Positions 34,245-44,900 of a DNA stretch of 64,000 nt are shown piece by piece. The notes under the pieces are model-generated. The model made no database searches. It had not been told where the DNA came from and saw only the letters and a program-made list of their open reading frames with translations. The DNA comes from Pseudovibrio sp947494035 (lineage in GTDB: Bacteria; Pseudomonadota; Alphaproteobacteria; Rhizobiales; Stappiaceae), in NCBI GenBank assembly GCA_947494035.1, contig CANLTN010000017.1, positions 24,207 to 88,206 of the forward strand. Direction: 5' to 3'. The position numbers were made by a program, and so were the translations under genes. Position 1 is the stretch's first letter. Every line of letters starts with the position of its first letter.

Positions 34245-35699
34245 ATGACAACAAACAGTTTACACCTGAAGGGAAGGGGGCTTGGCAGAACTCTTGCTGT
34301 TGCAGCCCTGTTTCTAGCCGCCTTTATGAATCTGCTTGATGTGACAATCGTAAATCTGGCTCTGCCGGTTATTCAAAGTGAACTGAGGGCCACCCCCACA
34401 CAGCTGGAATGGGTTCTGGTAATCTATGTGCTCGCTTTTGGCGCCGGATTGCTTCCATTTGGCCGGTTCGGGGACGCCTTTGGCCGCATGAAGCTTTTCT
34501 GCTGGGGCATCATCTTCTTCATCACAAGCTCGATCACCTGCGGGTTTGCCCAAAACATCGAAACCCTGATCGCAGCACGTGGCTTTCAGGGAGTGGCGGC
34601 AGCAATGATGGTGCCCCAAGTGCTTGCCATCGTGCACGTACTTTTTGAGCCGGAAGAGCGCGGAAAAATCATCGGGATTTTCGCTACCGTAAATGGGCTT
34701 GGAGCAATTGTTGGCCCCATCCTTGGCGGAGCCATTGTTTCTGCTGATTTGGGCGGTTTAAGTTGGCGGCCGATCTTTCTAATTAACCTGCCACTGGGTC
34801 TGCTCTCTTTGTTTGGTGCACTGGTCTTTTTGCCTAAGATGCCTGTGTTACACAAACAGGCGCTCGATTGGGTCGGCGCCTGTACATTTGCCAGCGTCAT
34901 TCTCGGTATCACCTACCCGCTGGTGGAAGGTCGCGCTTTGGGCTGGCCTGTCTGGTGCTTTGTTATGCTGGTGTCTTCACTCCTGCTTGCTGTGTTCTTT
35001 GTGCGCTTACAATTAAAGCGTTCCCAGAAAAAACTGCCCCAGCTCATCCCAGTAAGCTTGTTGCGCGACAAAGCCTTTGTGACTGGCCTACTCGTCGTCG
35101 CCCTGTTTTTCTCCGGAATCTCAGGCGTTATGTTCATTTTGGCCATCTTCTTGCAATGGGGACACGGCTTCTCGCCACTACAAGCAGGTCTGGCCTCAGC
35201 CTTTCACCCCGTGGGTGTGATGGTTGCCTCCTCATTAACAGCCCGGTTAGGCGCCCGTTTTCTGGTCTCACGGCTTGTCGTCGGAGCTGCACTACTGCTC
35301 ATCGGCATGACATCGCTTCAACTGGTGATCCTCATATCCTCTGGCCCCTTCAGTGTATCGGATTTCATCGCCCCTCTGCTGACCATCGGAGCGGGAATGG
35401 GAACGGCGATCTCCGCTCTGTTTCAAAGTGTACTCCTGCGGGTCTCGGGGCCTGATGCGGGTGCAGGTTCCGGAATTTTGCAAACCTTCCAGCAACTCGG
35501 CATCGCCCTTGGCATCACGATTGTTGGACAGATCTTCTTTGGCGTGCTCGGGCAGGCCGGTGATCCTGAAACTTTCAACAGCGCAGCCAGCAAGGCCCTG
35601 CTGTATTCAATCGGGGTCTACCTGCTACTGACACTCATGCATTTAGCAAGCCTGCGCAAAAGCCGGAGCTTGAGTACTGTGCCAAATGAACAGGGCTGA
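34245..35699 (+). CDS. MFS transporter, DHA2 (14-helix) drug exporter type
   Basis: A 484-residue membrane protein with about 14 hydrophobic segments. LDVTIVNLALPVIQSEL near residue 30 is the typical DHA2 motif, and GRFGDAFGRMKLF is motif A between helices 2 and 3. Such proteins export drugs or metabolites by proton exchange. I use the ATG at 34245 with AAAGGGAA upstream. The divergent Rrf2 gene is the likely regulator. Confidence 0.88.
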   Translation: MTTNSLHLKGRGLGRTLAVAALFLAAFMNLLDVTIVNLALPVIQSELRATPTQLEWVLVIYVLAFGAGLLPFGRFGDAFGRMKLFCWGIIFFITSSITCGFAQNIETLIAARGFQGVAAAMMVPQVLAIVHVLFEPEERGKIIGIFATVNGLGAIVGPILGGAIVSADLGGLSWRPIFLINLPLGLLSLFGALVFLPKMPVLHKQALDWVGACTFASVILGITYPLVEGRALGWPVWCFVMLVSSLLLAVFFVRLQLKRSQKKLPQLIPVSLLRDKAFVTGLLVVALFFSGISGVMFILAIFLQWGHGFSPLQAGLASAFHPVGVMVASSLTARLGARFLVSRLVVGAALLLIGMTSLQLVILISSGPFSVSDFIAPLLTIGAGMGTAISALFQSVLLRVSGPDAGAGSGILQTFQQLGIALGITIVGQIFFGVLGQAGDPETFNSAASKALLYSIGVYLLLTLMHLASLRKSRSLSTVPNEQG

Positions 35700-35761
35700 T
35701 CCCCCAGCACAGCAGCTTACAACGAAATATGGCCCCATGATCACAACAATAGGAGTGAGAC

Positions 35762-35956
35762 ATGGGGCAGAAGACCAAGGTTGTGAGTGCAGGTGCAGAG
35801 CGGGAGGTCAAAGATCTCCGGTGCAAGACCCGCAAAAGCAATTCCACTGAAGACAAGATCCGAATTGTGCTTGCTGGGTTACGCGGCGAGGATGTCTTCT
35901 TAAGGTATTTTCCTGTTCTTGGCTTCATACCAGTTCCAGCCGCCAAATCCACTTAA
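35762..35956 (+). pseudogene. IS3-family transposase OrfA remnant
   Basis: The frame encodes CKTRKSNSTEDKIRIVLAGLRGED, the start of the helix-turn-helix region of IS3-type OrfA proteins. It then breaks off into unrelated residues (LRYFPVLGFIPVPAAKST). Only this 5' fragment remains; OrfB and recognisable ends are absent. It marks an old insertion upstream of the YejA-like gene. Confidence 0.65.
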
Positions 35957-36163
35957 ATTGCCGGTCTAAAGTTCCCGATCCTGCTGTCTCTTGCCTCGCA
36001 AACGCTTGTGTAAGCCTTGAGATAGACTTCTTCGTATTTGATGGTACGCCAGAAGACGCTCCACAAATACACTCCAGTCTTCAAAAAAGAATTTTGTTCA
36101 ATGTCCTATACTGACGCTCAGAGCAGGCCCATTGTTAGAATTACATGAGATGCGAGTAATCGG

Positions 36164-37993
36164 ATGACGTTTTTACGTTTTGGTATATATACTCTGGCGT
36201 TGGTGACAGCAGCTCAAATTGCTCTACCTGCGGTAGCGGATGATGAGCTCTCGTGGCAACACGCATTCTCCATGTACGGCGAACCTGCACTTAGCGAAGG
36301 TTTCACCCATCTTCCCTACGCTAACCCCGATGCACCAAAAGGAGGACGTATAACACTTGGCGTTCAAGGCACCTTCGACAGCCTCAACCAATTTGCACTA
36401 AAAGGAGCTTTTACTTCGACCCGCGGCATGCAAGAGCGGGTTATGGGAAGCAATATTTTTGAAAGTCTTCTGCTGCAATCCTCTGACGAACCTTGGTCCG
36501 TTTATGCGCACCTGGCAAAAGCCGTTCGAATGCCCGAGGAACGGGACTGGATCGAGTTTCGGCTGAACCCAGCAGCAAGATTTTCTGATGGAACGCCGGT
36601 TACTGTAGATGACGTGATATTTTCAATTGAGATCATTCGCGACAAAGGCCGCCTGCCTTATTCAGAATGGTACGGCAAGGTAACTCAGTTTGAAAAGACC
36701 GGCGAAAACTCGGTTAAGTTCCACTTTGCTGATGGAAGTGATCGCAAGCTTCCCTTTCTCATTGCAACAGCTCCCATCTTTTCCAAAGCTGGCACAGATG
36801 TGGAGGCATATGGGCAAAGTACCTTGGTTCCTCCAGTTGCCTCAGGTCCCTATACTTTTTCGGTAATAGAACCTGGGCGGCGGGTCATTTACAGAAAGAA
36901 CCCTGACTATTGGGCGGAAGATCTGCCGGTGAAAGTCGGCTTCAGCAATTTTGATGAGGTGGTAATTGATTATTACCGCGATCAAAACGCGCTCGTAGAA
37001 GCCTTCAAAAAGGGTGACGTCGATGCGCTCGCATTCGGCAACCCGACACAATGGGAAACAGGATTTGACTTTCCTGCCTTTAACGAGGGCAAAGTTGTCA
37101 AAGAGACTTTCGAAAAACATACGCCTGTTTCGATGGTCGGCATTGCCTTTAATACGCGCCAGCCACAATTTCAGGACAAAAGAGTGCGCAAAGCTCTGGG
37201 AATGCTGCTCGATTTCAACTTCATAAATCGCAGTATTTTCCGCGGCCAATACGTGAGAACCGCTGGATACTGGGATAACTCGGATTTATCCTCCATCGGC
37301 AATCCGGCCTCTGAGAAAGAGCTGGAACTTCTAAAGCCATTTAGCGGCGTTGTTGAGGAAGACGTTCTAAATGGCACGTGGCGTCCTGCAGAAACAGATG
37401 GCTCCGGGCGCAATCGCGACAATTTAGTGACGGCACTCCAACTCATGAATGAAGCCGGATACGAGCTGGACGGGAATAAACTGATCAATCAGCAAACGGG
37501 CGAGCAACTTAGCTTTGAACTCACGGTTCGTAGCCAAGACGAAGAGCGTATCGGCTTGGCTTTGCAACGGTCAATGAACCTGATCGGGGTTAGTATGAGT
37601 ATTCGCCTTGTGGATGCCGCCCAGTTTGAAGAGCGGCGGCTTAATTTTGACTTCCATACGCTATTTAACGGTTGGGGCGCAGCATTGACACCGGGAGCAG
37701 AACAGACCTCCCGTTGGTCATCAACGGTAGCTGATGTCAAAGGGTCGCGAAACTTCGTTGGTGCCAAAGAGCCTGCAATAGACTCCCTCATAGAAACGAT
37801 GATCGCCGCACGCACGCGAGAAGACCTCATTACGGCAGTGCGCGCTTATGACCGTGTGCTGATATCAGGGTTTTATGTAATTCCGCTTTACCACCCACCA
37901 GCTCAACAACTTGCACACTGGGTACGAGTGAGCCGTCCAGACGCAATTCCTTTGTTTGGATATCAGTTCGACAATTGGTGGGCGGTGGATTAA
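36164..37993 (+). CDS. YejA-like oligopeptide-type solute-binding protein, orphan
   Basis: A 609-residue family 5 extracellular solute-binding protein with an N-terminal signal peptide probably cut after LPAVA (residue 25). The opening HAFSMYGEPALSEGFTHLPYANPDAPKGGRI and the later GPYTFSVIEPGRRVIYRKNPDYW are typical of the YejA group that feeds the YejBEF peptide importer. No permease or ATPase genes are adjacent, so it must share a transporter encoded elsewhere, or be a relic. Confidence 0.85.
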   Translation: MTFLRFGIYTLALVTAAQIALPAVADDELSWQHAFSMYGEPALSEGFTHLPYANPDAPKGGRITLGVQGTFDSLNQFALKGAFTSTRGMQERVMGSNIFESLLLQSSDEPWSVYAHLAKAVRMPEERDWIEFRLNPAARFSDGTPVTVDDVIFSIEIIRDKGRLPYSEWYGKVTQFEKTGENSVKFHFADGSDRKLPFLIATAPIFSKAGTDVEAYGQSTLVPPVASGPYTFSVIEPGRRVIYRKNPDYWAEDLPVKVGFSNFDEVVIDYYRDQNALVEAFKKGDVDALAFGNPTQWETGFDFPAFNEGKVVKETFEKHTPVSMVGIAFNTRQPQFQDKRVRKALGMLLDFNFINRSIFRGQYVRTAGYWDNSDLSSIGNPASEKELELLKPFSGVVEEDVLNGTWRPAETDGSGRNRDNLVTALQLMNEAGYELDGNKLINQQTGEQLSFELTVRSQDEERIGLALQRSMNLIGVSMSIRLVDAAQFEERRLNFDFHTLFNGWGAALTPGAEQTSRWSSTVADVKGSRNFVGAKEPAIDSLIETMIAARTREDLITAVRAYDRVLISGFYVIPLYHPPAQQLAHWVRVSRPDAIPLFGYQFDNWWAVD

Positions 37994-38211
37994 CGGCGCT
38001 ATCACGTCAACTGGAGTATGGCGATGATAGTTTGATCGAGGTACGCTTTAGGCGTCGATGACAACGCTAACCTCAAAAGATACGACAAATAATTTGGGGT
38101 GGATTTCTGCCAAGAAAATACAAAGTGACCTAGCGTTATCAATAGGCTATTGACTAATGCCGCTTCTAACGATATCTGTGCCACCTTTAATTTCCCCTAA
38201 GGAATTGGTGC

Positions 38212-39621
38212 ATGCTTCAGGAAACGGTAGATATTGTAATTGTTGGAGGTTACCTGTCTCTAATTCTGATTATTGGTTTATGGTGTAGTAAAGATATTAA
38301 CGGCTTTAAACAGTATGCAACTGCGAGCGGCGGTGTCGGTCCCTTAATCATTTTCGCAACCATGTCAGCCTCTTTCATTGGAGGAGGCTTTTCAAACGGC
38401 AATGCAGAAAAAGTATTCTTGTTTGGTATTGCAAATATCGTTTGTATCTGGGGGTTTAGCCTAAAAGAGATCCTTCAGGCCCGTTACATAGCCCCCAGAA
38501 TGAAGTACTTCCCCAACGCTATTTCTATAGGCGACATATTGGCCCCTGCCTACGGCAAAACCGGTCGCATAGTTGGTGGCATAGGCGGCATTCTTTTGTG
38601 CTGCGGTATTGTTGGCGCTCAGGTGGGTGCAATCGGAATTGTCTTCAATGTACTCTTTGGGTTGGACAGAATTGTAGGTATTGCGATTGGCTGCAGTATC
38701 GTCATCCTTTACACCACAATGGGCGGTATGCGCGCGGTAATCTACACCGATATTGCTCAGTTTATAATGCTCGCCATTGGTATGCCCCTTACCCTTTTAT
38801 TTGGTATTTATTATGCGGGCGGTATAGAGGCAATCTACCACAGTGTACCTGCAGATCATCTTAGTTTACCCGGACCGGAATTTGGTTGGTTTGGTCTGAT
38901 TGGCCTCATCCTCGTATTTATGGTCGGAGAGACATTAATACCACCTTTGATTCAACGACTTCTTGCAGCACGCACTCCAGAGGACGCCGCAAAGGGCAGC
39001 CTTTATTCAGGAGTGTTTTCCATATTCTTTTTCGCGATAACAGGGCTAATCGGCCTTGTGGCACTTACGATCGATCCCACCATAGCTCCTGAAAATGCGA
39101 TGGCATTTGTTGTAACAACCGCACTGCCGCCAGTCATAAAAGGATTGGTAATTGCAGGAATGATATCGATTGTAATGTCCTCGGCAGATTCCTATCTCAA
39201 TGCAGCGAGTACTACATTTGTGAACGATGTAATGAGCCCCATATGGATGCGGCCAATAAGCGACATAAATTTGCTCTTTATTGCAAAAACGGTAACGCTA
39301 GTGATTGGGATAACATCTATCCTCTTTGCGATAATGATCGAAAGCGTACTAGATATACTGCTTTACGCCTATAATTTCTGGGCACCCATGGTTCTTGTAC
39401 CTCTCGTAGCAGCAATATTCGGCTTAAAACGCGGCCCTTTGGCATTTCTGACTGGTGCAATAGCTGGTATTTGTGCAACGACCATTTGGTCAACAGTTCT
39501 AGGTGATCCTGGAAGCTTTCCGGGTAGCGTCGTAGGCCTGTTTGTAAATCTTACAGTCTTCTGCCTGACCCCTAGAACGCATGTCGCAGGTTCCGAGCCC
39601 GCAGTTGAACCCGCAGAATGA
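38212..39621 (+). CDS. Sodium:solute symporter family protein
   Basis: A 469-residue membrane protein with about 12-13 helices and the SSS-family pattern: the N-terminal FATMSASFIGGGF helix 1-2 region, GGMRAVIYTDIAQFIMLAIG, and helix 8 IVMSSADSYLNAAST with the conserved Ser/Asp. Substrates in this family include amino acids, sugars and osmolytes; the sequence does not tell which. It stands alone on its strand. Confidence 0.85.
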   Translation: MLQETVDIVIVGGYLSLILIIGLWCSKDINGFKQYATASGGVGPLIIFATMSASFIGGGFSNGNAEKVFLFGIANIVCIWGFSLKEILQARYIAPRMKYFPNAISIGDILAPAYGKTGRIVGGIGGILLCCGIVGAQVGAIGIVFNVLFGLDRIVGIAIGCSIVILYTTMGGMRAVIYTDIAQFIMLAIGMPLTLLFGIYYAGGIEAIYHSVPADHLSLPGPEFGWFGLIGLILVFMVGETLIPPLIQRLLAARTPEDAAKGSLYSGVFSIFFFAITGLIGLVALTIDPTIAPENAMAFVVTTALPPVIKGLVIAGMISIVMSSADSYLNAASTTFVNDVMSPIWMRPISDINLLFIAKTVTLVIGITSILFAIMIESVLDILLYAYNFWAPMVLVPLVAAIFGLKRGPLAFLTGAIAGICATTIWSTVLGDPGSFPGSVVGLFVNLTVFCLTPRTHVAGSEPAVEPAE

Positions 39622-39804
39622 GTTTGAGACAAAACCTCTAGCTATCACGGTGCATTTAAATCTCCACTTTCCTCAAGCCTGTCCAGTTCGTGATGGTTTA
39701 TTATCGCGTATGTCTTTAACTCCAGAACTGGCAGCCACTTTTGGAAGACACGCTATAAAGCAGTACTATTCAAGCGCGTTTATATTCCATAGGTATTATC
39801 TGGT

Positions 39805-40578
39805 TTAGTTGGTAACATCACGTCCGAACCACTTCTGTGACAGTTCAGTTAGCTTCCCGTTTTCTCGCAGAACCTTCAGCGCATTATTAAATTTGACCAC
39901 ATCTGCACGCCCTTTATCGTTGTCACGAAATGGATAAGCGTCATAAAGCGGCGCGAAGGGTTCTCCTGCTAAAGTAAGAGGCAAGGAAACCTGATCCAGA
40001 ACACGTACTGCGCTTACTCGGTCTCGCACGAGAGCATCAATACGGCCCAATGCAACCTCATGCTCCAAAATGTTGGTTTCATAAGTACGAATGTCAATTT
40101 CGTCGGCATAGGGCAGCTCTTTGAGCAGATCTTCGTAATTGGACCCCAGTATCACCCCGACGCTTCGGCCCTTCAAATCCGCTACACTACGAATAGTGGC
40201 TTCATCTTCTTTGCGCACGACAACTTGAGCACCATCAACCACATAGGGTTGTGAAAACAGATATTTTTCCTCACGCTCCGGCGTCACAGTTACTTGGTTT
40301 GCAACCGTATCCACGCGATTGGCATCCAACGCCCCAATCAAACTCGGAGATGGCATCGTGAGAAACTCAACGTCGTCGCCCGTTATTTCAGCAATGGCAT
40401 TGATTACGTCGATATCAAAACCTTGCAGGACACCTTGTTGCACGAAGGTGAATGGATTGGCTTGCCCTGAGGTTCCTACCCGCAGCGACTCCGCATTGAC
40501 AGGGATTGCAACAATCAAAGCAGTTGCCACAATAAAGGCACGCATATATGAGCTTTTCGGCTTAGATAAAATGATCAT
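39805..40578 (-). CDS. Family 3 solute-binding protein, orphan
   Basis: A 257-residue periplasmic protein of the amino-acid binding type (SBP_bac_3): a hydrophobic signal (MRAFIVATALIVAIPVNA), then LRVGTSGQANPFTF, GFDIDVINAIAEITG, and DLKGRSVGVILGSNYEDLL. No partner permease is next to it. The ATG at 40578 is preferred; it is divergent from the VTT-like membrane protein. A missing transporter and periplasmic targeting are shared with the SBPs at 32625 and 36164. Confidence 0.82.
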   Translation of the reverse strand: MIILSKPKSSYMRAFIVATALIVAIPVNAESLRVGTSGQANPFTFVQQGVLQGFDIDVINAIAEITGDDVEFLTMPSPSLIGALDANRVDTVANQVTVTPEREEKYLFSQPYVVDGAQVVVRKEDEATIRSVADLKGRSVGVILGSNYEDLLKELPYADEIDIRTYETNILEHEVALGRIDALVRDRVSAVRVLDQVSLPLTLAGEPFAPLYDAYPFRDNDKGRADVVKFNNALKVLRENGKLTELSQKWFGRDVTN

Positions 40579-40765
40579 CGGACGTTTTCCATACACCAGA
40601 ATTGACAATATCTCGTTTTACGCTTGGCCTGCGTCAGGATAATTGTGTTTAGTTTGTTCTCGACACTGTGTATGGCCTTTTAGTGTCATTTTGGTGCACT
40701 ATCGATTGATTATCTATGAGGTCCTATGAGTTATTTAGTGCTGATTTGTGAAGGTATAACCAATA

Positions 40766-41452
40766 GTGGCTGGTAAATTTCCTCAGGGAATGCGTTCGAA
40801 AAGAGCAAGGTACTTAAGTCTACTTTTGCGATGGGGAATGCTGATCGGAATAGTTGTTTTGACCAACTATTTTGTTTCCATCTTGCTTGATGTCTATGTT
40901 GAGGAGCCGACCCTACAGGCGGGGATGGTGTTCGGTTCAACTATTCTTTTGCTGCTAATCTTATATGCAGTATTGCTGGCGATACCTTTCTTCCCGGGCG
41001 CAGAAGTAGGTATACTAATTTTAACGACACAAGGTAGTTCGGCTGCACCGTTTGTATATCTTGCAACTATTCTGGGCCTGCTAACGAGTTACTTCATTGG
41101 TTTGGCGTTTTCTTCACGACTAAAAAGTACCCTGCTGAAGTCTCTTGGACTGCAAAAAACAGCAGATTTTGTGGAATCAATGCAGGGTTTAGCGCCGCAA
41201 GAACGCCTGGTCTTATTGCAAGCTAGTGCGCCGAGTTGGGTAGGAAACTGGGTGATAAGCAGACGCTATATATTAATTGCTTTGCTGTTGAATATTCCGG
41301 GAAACAGTATGATAGGTGGAGGGGGAGGGATCCTTTTTCTATCAGGATTAAGCCGCTTGTTTTCTAACTTTTATATTCTTCTGACAATTACGTTTGCTGT
41401 ATTGCCTGTTCCAGCATTGGTGTATTTCTTCGGGGTGGACTTGTTCAATTAA
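40766..41452 (+). CDS. VTT/DedA-like integral membrane protein
   Basis: A 228-residue protein with five or six hydrophobic segments. The stretch IPFFPGAEVGILILTTQGSSAAPFVYLATILGLLTSYFIG resembles the VTT (SNARE-associated/DedA) re-entrant loop, and NIPGNSMIGGGGGILFLSG resembles its second half, but the match is loose. The start is a GTG at 40766 with AAGG 12 bases upstream. Unlike its neighbours it is AT-rich. Possible lipid-scramblase-type role, inferred only from the fold. Confidence 0.6.
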   Translation: MAGKFPQGMRSKRARYLSLLLRWGMLIGIVVLTNYFVSILLDVYVEEPTLQAGMVFGSTILLLLILYAVLLAIPFFPGAEVGILILTTQGSSAAPFVYLATILGLLTSYFIGLAFSSRLKSTLLKSLGLQKTADFVESMQGLAPQERLVLLQASAPSWVGNWVISRRYILIALLLNIPGNSMIGGGGGILFLSGLSRLFSNFYILLTITFAVLPVPALVYFFGVDLFN

Positions 41453-41465
41453 TGTAGCCATAGAA

Positions 41466-41519
41466 GTGGCCCCGCTTGTTTGGACAGTCAGAGAGAGGTG
41501 GTCCCGTTTGTTTGGACAG
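41466..41519. repeat. Two 22-bp direct repeats, likely insertion-sequence scar
   Basis: Near-identical 22-base units (20 of 22 the same) lie at 41466-41487 and 41498-41519, a 32-base period, each ending CTTGTTTGGACAG or TTTGTTTGGACAG. This form, a G/C-rich block followed by TTTGGACAG, is what the terminal repeats of some insertion sequences look like. No transposase follows; a short frame at 41537-41719 is unnamed. Confidence 0.45.
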
Positions 41520-41803
41520 GTGAGCGTCTTTTATAAGTGGATCTAATACGGCTAATCGGCCACCGGAACACGTCTTTTTTATGCAAGTTTTATAGGCCGT
41601 CATTTTCCAGCTCTCGGATGGCAGCTATGGTCACAAAGCGGTCATTCTGCGCCAGTGATGTGCCTCAAGAAAACAACCAACCGTATACGTCTCAATCGAC
41701 GCAGTTACCCACGCGCTGATTAGGCTACGTTTTTGATTCTGGGCTCTTAGGCAATACAGATTAGTATGCGCAATAATATTTCTTGAAATGAAAATATTAA
41801 AAC

Positions 41804-41837
41804 AATAATGGCTCTGAAATGCTTCAGAGCCATTATT
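41804..41837. terminator. Second hairpin downstream of nrdJ
   Basis: AATAATGGCTCTGAA pairs perfectly with TTCAGAGCCATTATT over a four-base loop (15 bp). Read from the minus strand it is followed by GTTTTAATATTTT. It backs up the terminator closer to nrdJ. Confidence 0.6.
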
Positions 41838-41854
41838 TGGGGTATCTAGGGTCA

Positions 41855-41885
41855 AAAATCCCCCTAAAAGCGCACCCCTAGGGGG
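41855..41885 (-). terminator. Rho-independent terminator of nrdJ
   Basis: On the minus strand, 23 bases after the nrdJ stop, CCCCCTA and TAGGGGG form a seven-base stem followed by ATTTTTGAC. Placed right for intrinsic termination of nrdJ. Confidence 0.65.
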
Positions 41886-41908
41886 TAATCAACAACCGAC
41901 ACAGGATA

Positions 41909-44900
41909 TTAACTACAGCCGCTGGTGGAGCCGCAGGTGTCGCACTTTAGGCAGGTGCCGTTGCGCACCATGGTGAAGTTACCGCACTCTGCGCAGCTTT
42001 CGCCTTCATAGCCCTTCATGCGGGCCTGTGCGACCTGACTGGCAACAGATGGCTGAGCCGCAGGAGTTGCAGTGCCTACTGCGACAGTCCCGGTTGCATC
42101 ACCACCGCGCTGGAACGCAGTTGCAATGGCATCAGACTGAGCAGAGATCGCACCAGCCAGCTGGACAGCCGGATCACCACCTGGAACCAAACGGAACTTC
42201 TCAGTCTGACCACGAACAAGGCCGTGAGACACAATGGCAGGACCACCGTCATCACCCTGACCTTCAGCAGAAGAGCGGGAGGTAGAGGTCGCGCTGTCCA
42301 GTGCTTCCGGCGGAACGTGCGCCAGATCGTTGCGCCCCAGATAAGACACAGCCAGCTCACGGAAGATGTAGTCAAGAATGGAAGTAGCATTCTTGATCGC
42401 ATCATTGCCCATCACCATGCCAGCAGGCTCAAAACGGGTGAAGGTGAATGCATCTACGTATTCTTCAAGCGGTACGCCGTACTGCAGGCCAAGAGAAATT
42501 GCGATCGCGAAGTTGTTCATCAACGAGCGGAAGGCAGCGCCTTCTTTGTGCATGTCGATGAAGATCTCGCCAATACGGCCATCCTCGTATTCGCCAGTTG
42601 TCAGATACACTTTATGGCCACCAACGGAAGCCTTCTGAGTGTAGCCCTTACGACGGTTTGGCAGCCGTTCACGGTTGCGCACAGCCCGCTCGACGATCCG
42701 CTCAACAATACGCTCGGCAACAGCTTCAGCGCGCGCAGCCTGTGGCTGTGCGAGGATGTCATCGATGGTGTCTTCAGCTTCGTCGTCTACATCTTCCAGC
42801 AGCTGGGAATTCAGCGGCTGAGACAGCTTGGAACCGTCACGGTAAAGCGCGTTCGCCTTAAGACCCAGCTTCCAGGAAAGCATGTAAGCGTCTTTACAGT
42901 CCTCAACACTTGCAGAGTTTGCCATGTTGATGGTCTTGGAAATCGCACCGGAGATGAACGGCTGTGCTGCTGCCATCATCTGGATGTGGCTGTTAACAGA
43001 CAGGAAGCGCTTACCAATGCGGCCGCATGGGTTTGCACAGTCAAACACAGGGTAGTGCTCTTCCTTCAGGTGCGGTGCACCTTCCAGCGTCATAGCACCA
43101 CAAACATGGGTGTTTGCTGCTTCAATATCTGCCTTGCTGAAGCCCATATGGGTCAGAAGGTCAAATTCCATGTCGTCCAGCTGCGCAGCAGAAACGCCCA
43201 GCTTGCTTGTCAGTAGCTCATCACCAAGGGTCCAGCGGTTCACTACGAACTTGATGTCAAACGCAGAACCAAGTGCACCGGAAAGCTTTTCAAACGCTGC
43301 ATCATCAAAGCCTTTGGCCCGCAGGCTGGCTTCATTGATTGCAGGGGCCTGCGAAATGGACCCGTGACCAACAGCATAAGCTTCAATCTCGCCGATTTCC
43401 GCTTCAGAGTAGCCCAGAGCGCGCAGCGCGTCAGGTACAGCACGGTTGATGATCTTGAAGTAACCGCCACCAGCAAGCTTTTTGAACTTCACAAGCGCAA
43501 AGTCAGGCTCAATACCGGTGGTGTCACAGTCCATCACCAGACCGATGGTACCGGTTGGGGCAATCACAGTGGTCTGCGCGTTGCGGTAACCGTGCTTCTC
43601 GCCAAGCTCCAGAGCTTTGTCCCAGGCAAGACGGGCGCGCTCAACAAGCTCAGCTTGTGGGCAGTTGGAGGCATCCAGAGGAACGGGCAGGGTGCTGAGT
43701 TTCTCGTAACCGTTGGTCTCGCTGTGAGCTGCACGGCGATGGTTGCGGATTACCCGCAGCATGTCACTTGCGTTTTCCTCATAGCGAGGGAAGGCACCCA
43801 GTTCACCAGCCATTTCAGCTGAGGTGGCATAACACACACCGGTCATGATCGCGGTGATGGCACCACAAAGAGCGCGGCCTTCATCGCTGTCATAAGCAAT
43901 ACCGGAGGTCATCAGCAAGCCGCCGATGTTGGCGTAGCCCAGACCTGTGGTGCGGTATTCGTAAGACAGCTGTGCAATCTGCTTGGACGGGAACTGCGCC
44001 ATCATGACGGAGATCTCAAGCACAATCTGCCAGAGGCGGGTTGCATGCTCAAACTTGTCAAAATCGAACTGGCGGTCTTCCTTGCTGAACTGCAAAAGGT
44101 TCAGGGAAGCAAGGTTACACGCAGTGTCATCCAGGAACATGTATTCAGAACATGGGTTGGATGCGCGGATCTCGCCACCCTGCGGGCAGGTGTGCCATTC
44201 ATTGATGGTGGTGTGGTACTGGAGGCCCGGATCAGCAGACGCCCATGCCGCGTAACCAATCTGTTCCCAAAGCTCGGCAGCTTTAATGGTCTTCTTGGTT
44301 TGACCGTCAATACGGCCAGTCAGATCCCAGTCACCATCTGCCGTTACAGCTTTCAGGAAGCCATCAGTCACACGAACAGAGTTGTTGGAATTCTGGCCGG
44401 AAACGGTCAGATAAGCTTCAGAATCCCAGTCCGTGTCGTAGATTGGGAACTCAATGGTCTTGTAGCCCTGACGTGCAAACTGAACCACACGCTGGATATA
44501 GTTATCAGGAACCATGGCCTTTTTGGCAGCGCGCATTTCGCGCTTCAGGGCAGGGTTCTTTTTCGGGTCAAAGCAATCGTCGCCGCTGCCTTCGCAGTTG
44601 ACGCAAGCCTTCATCACCGCCTGCAGGTGCTTCTGACAGATTTTGGAACCGGTTACGATCGCCGCAACCTTCTGTTCCTCATGCACCTTCCAGGTCACAA
44701 ATTCTTCGATATCCGGATGGTCAATGTCGACCACAACCATCTTCGCCGCACGGCGTGTGGTACCACCGGACTTGATCGCGCCCGCTGCACGGTCACCGAT
44801 CTTCAGGAAGCTCATCAGGCCAGAGGACTTGCCGCCGCCTGCCAGACGCTCACCGCTTGCACGCAAGGAGGAAAAGTTGGTGCCGGTGCCGGAGCCGTAT

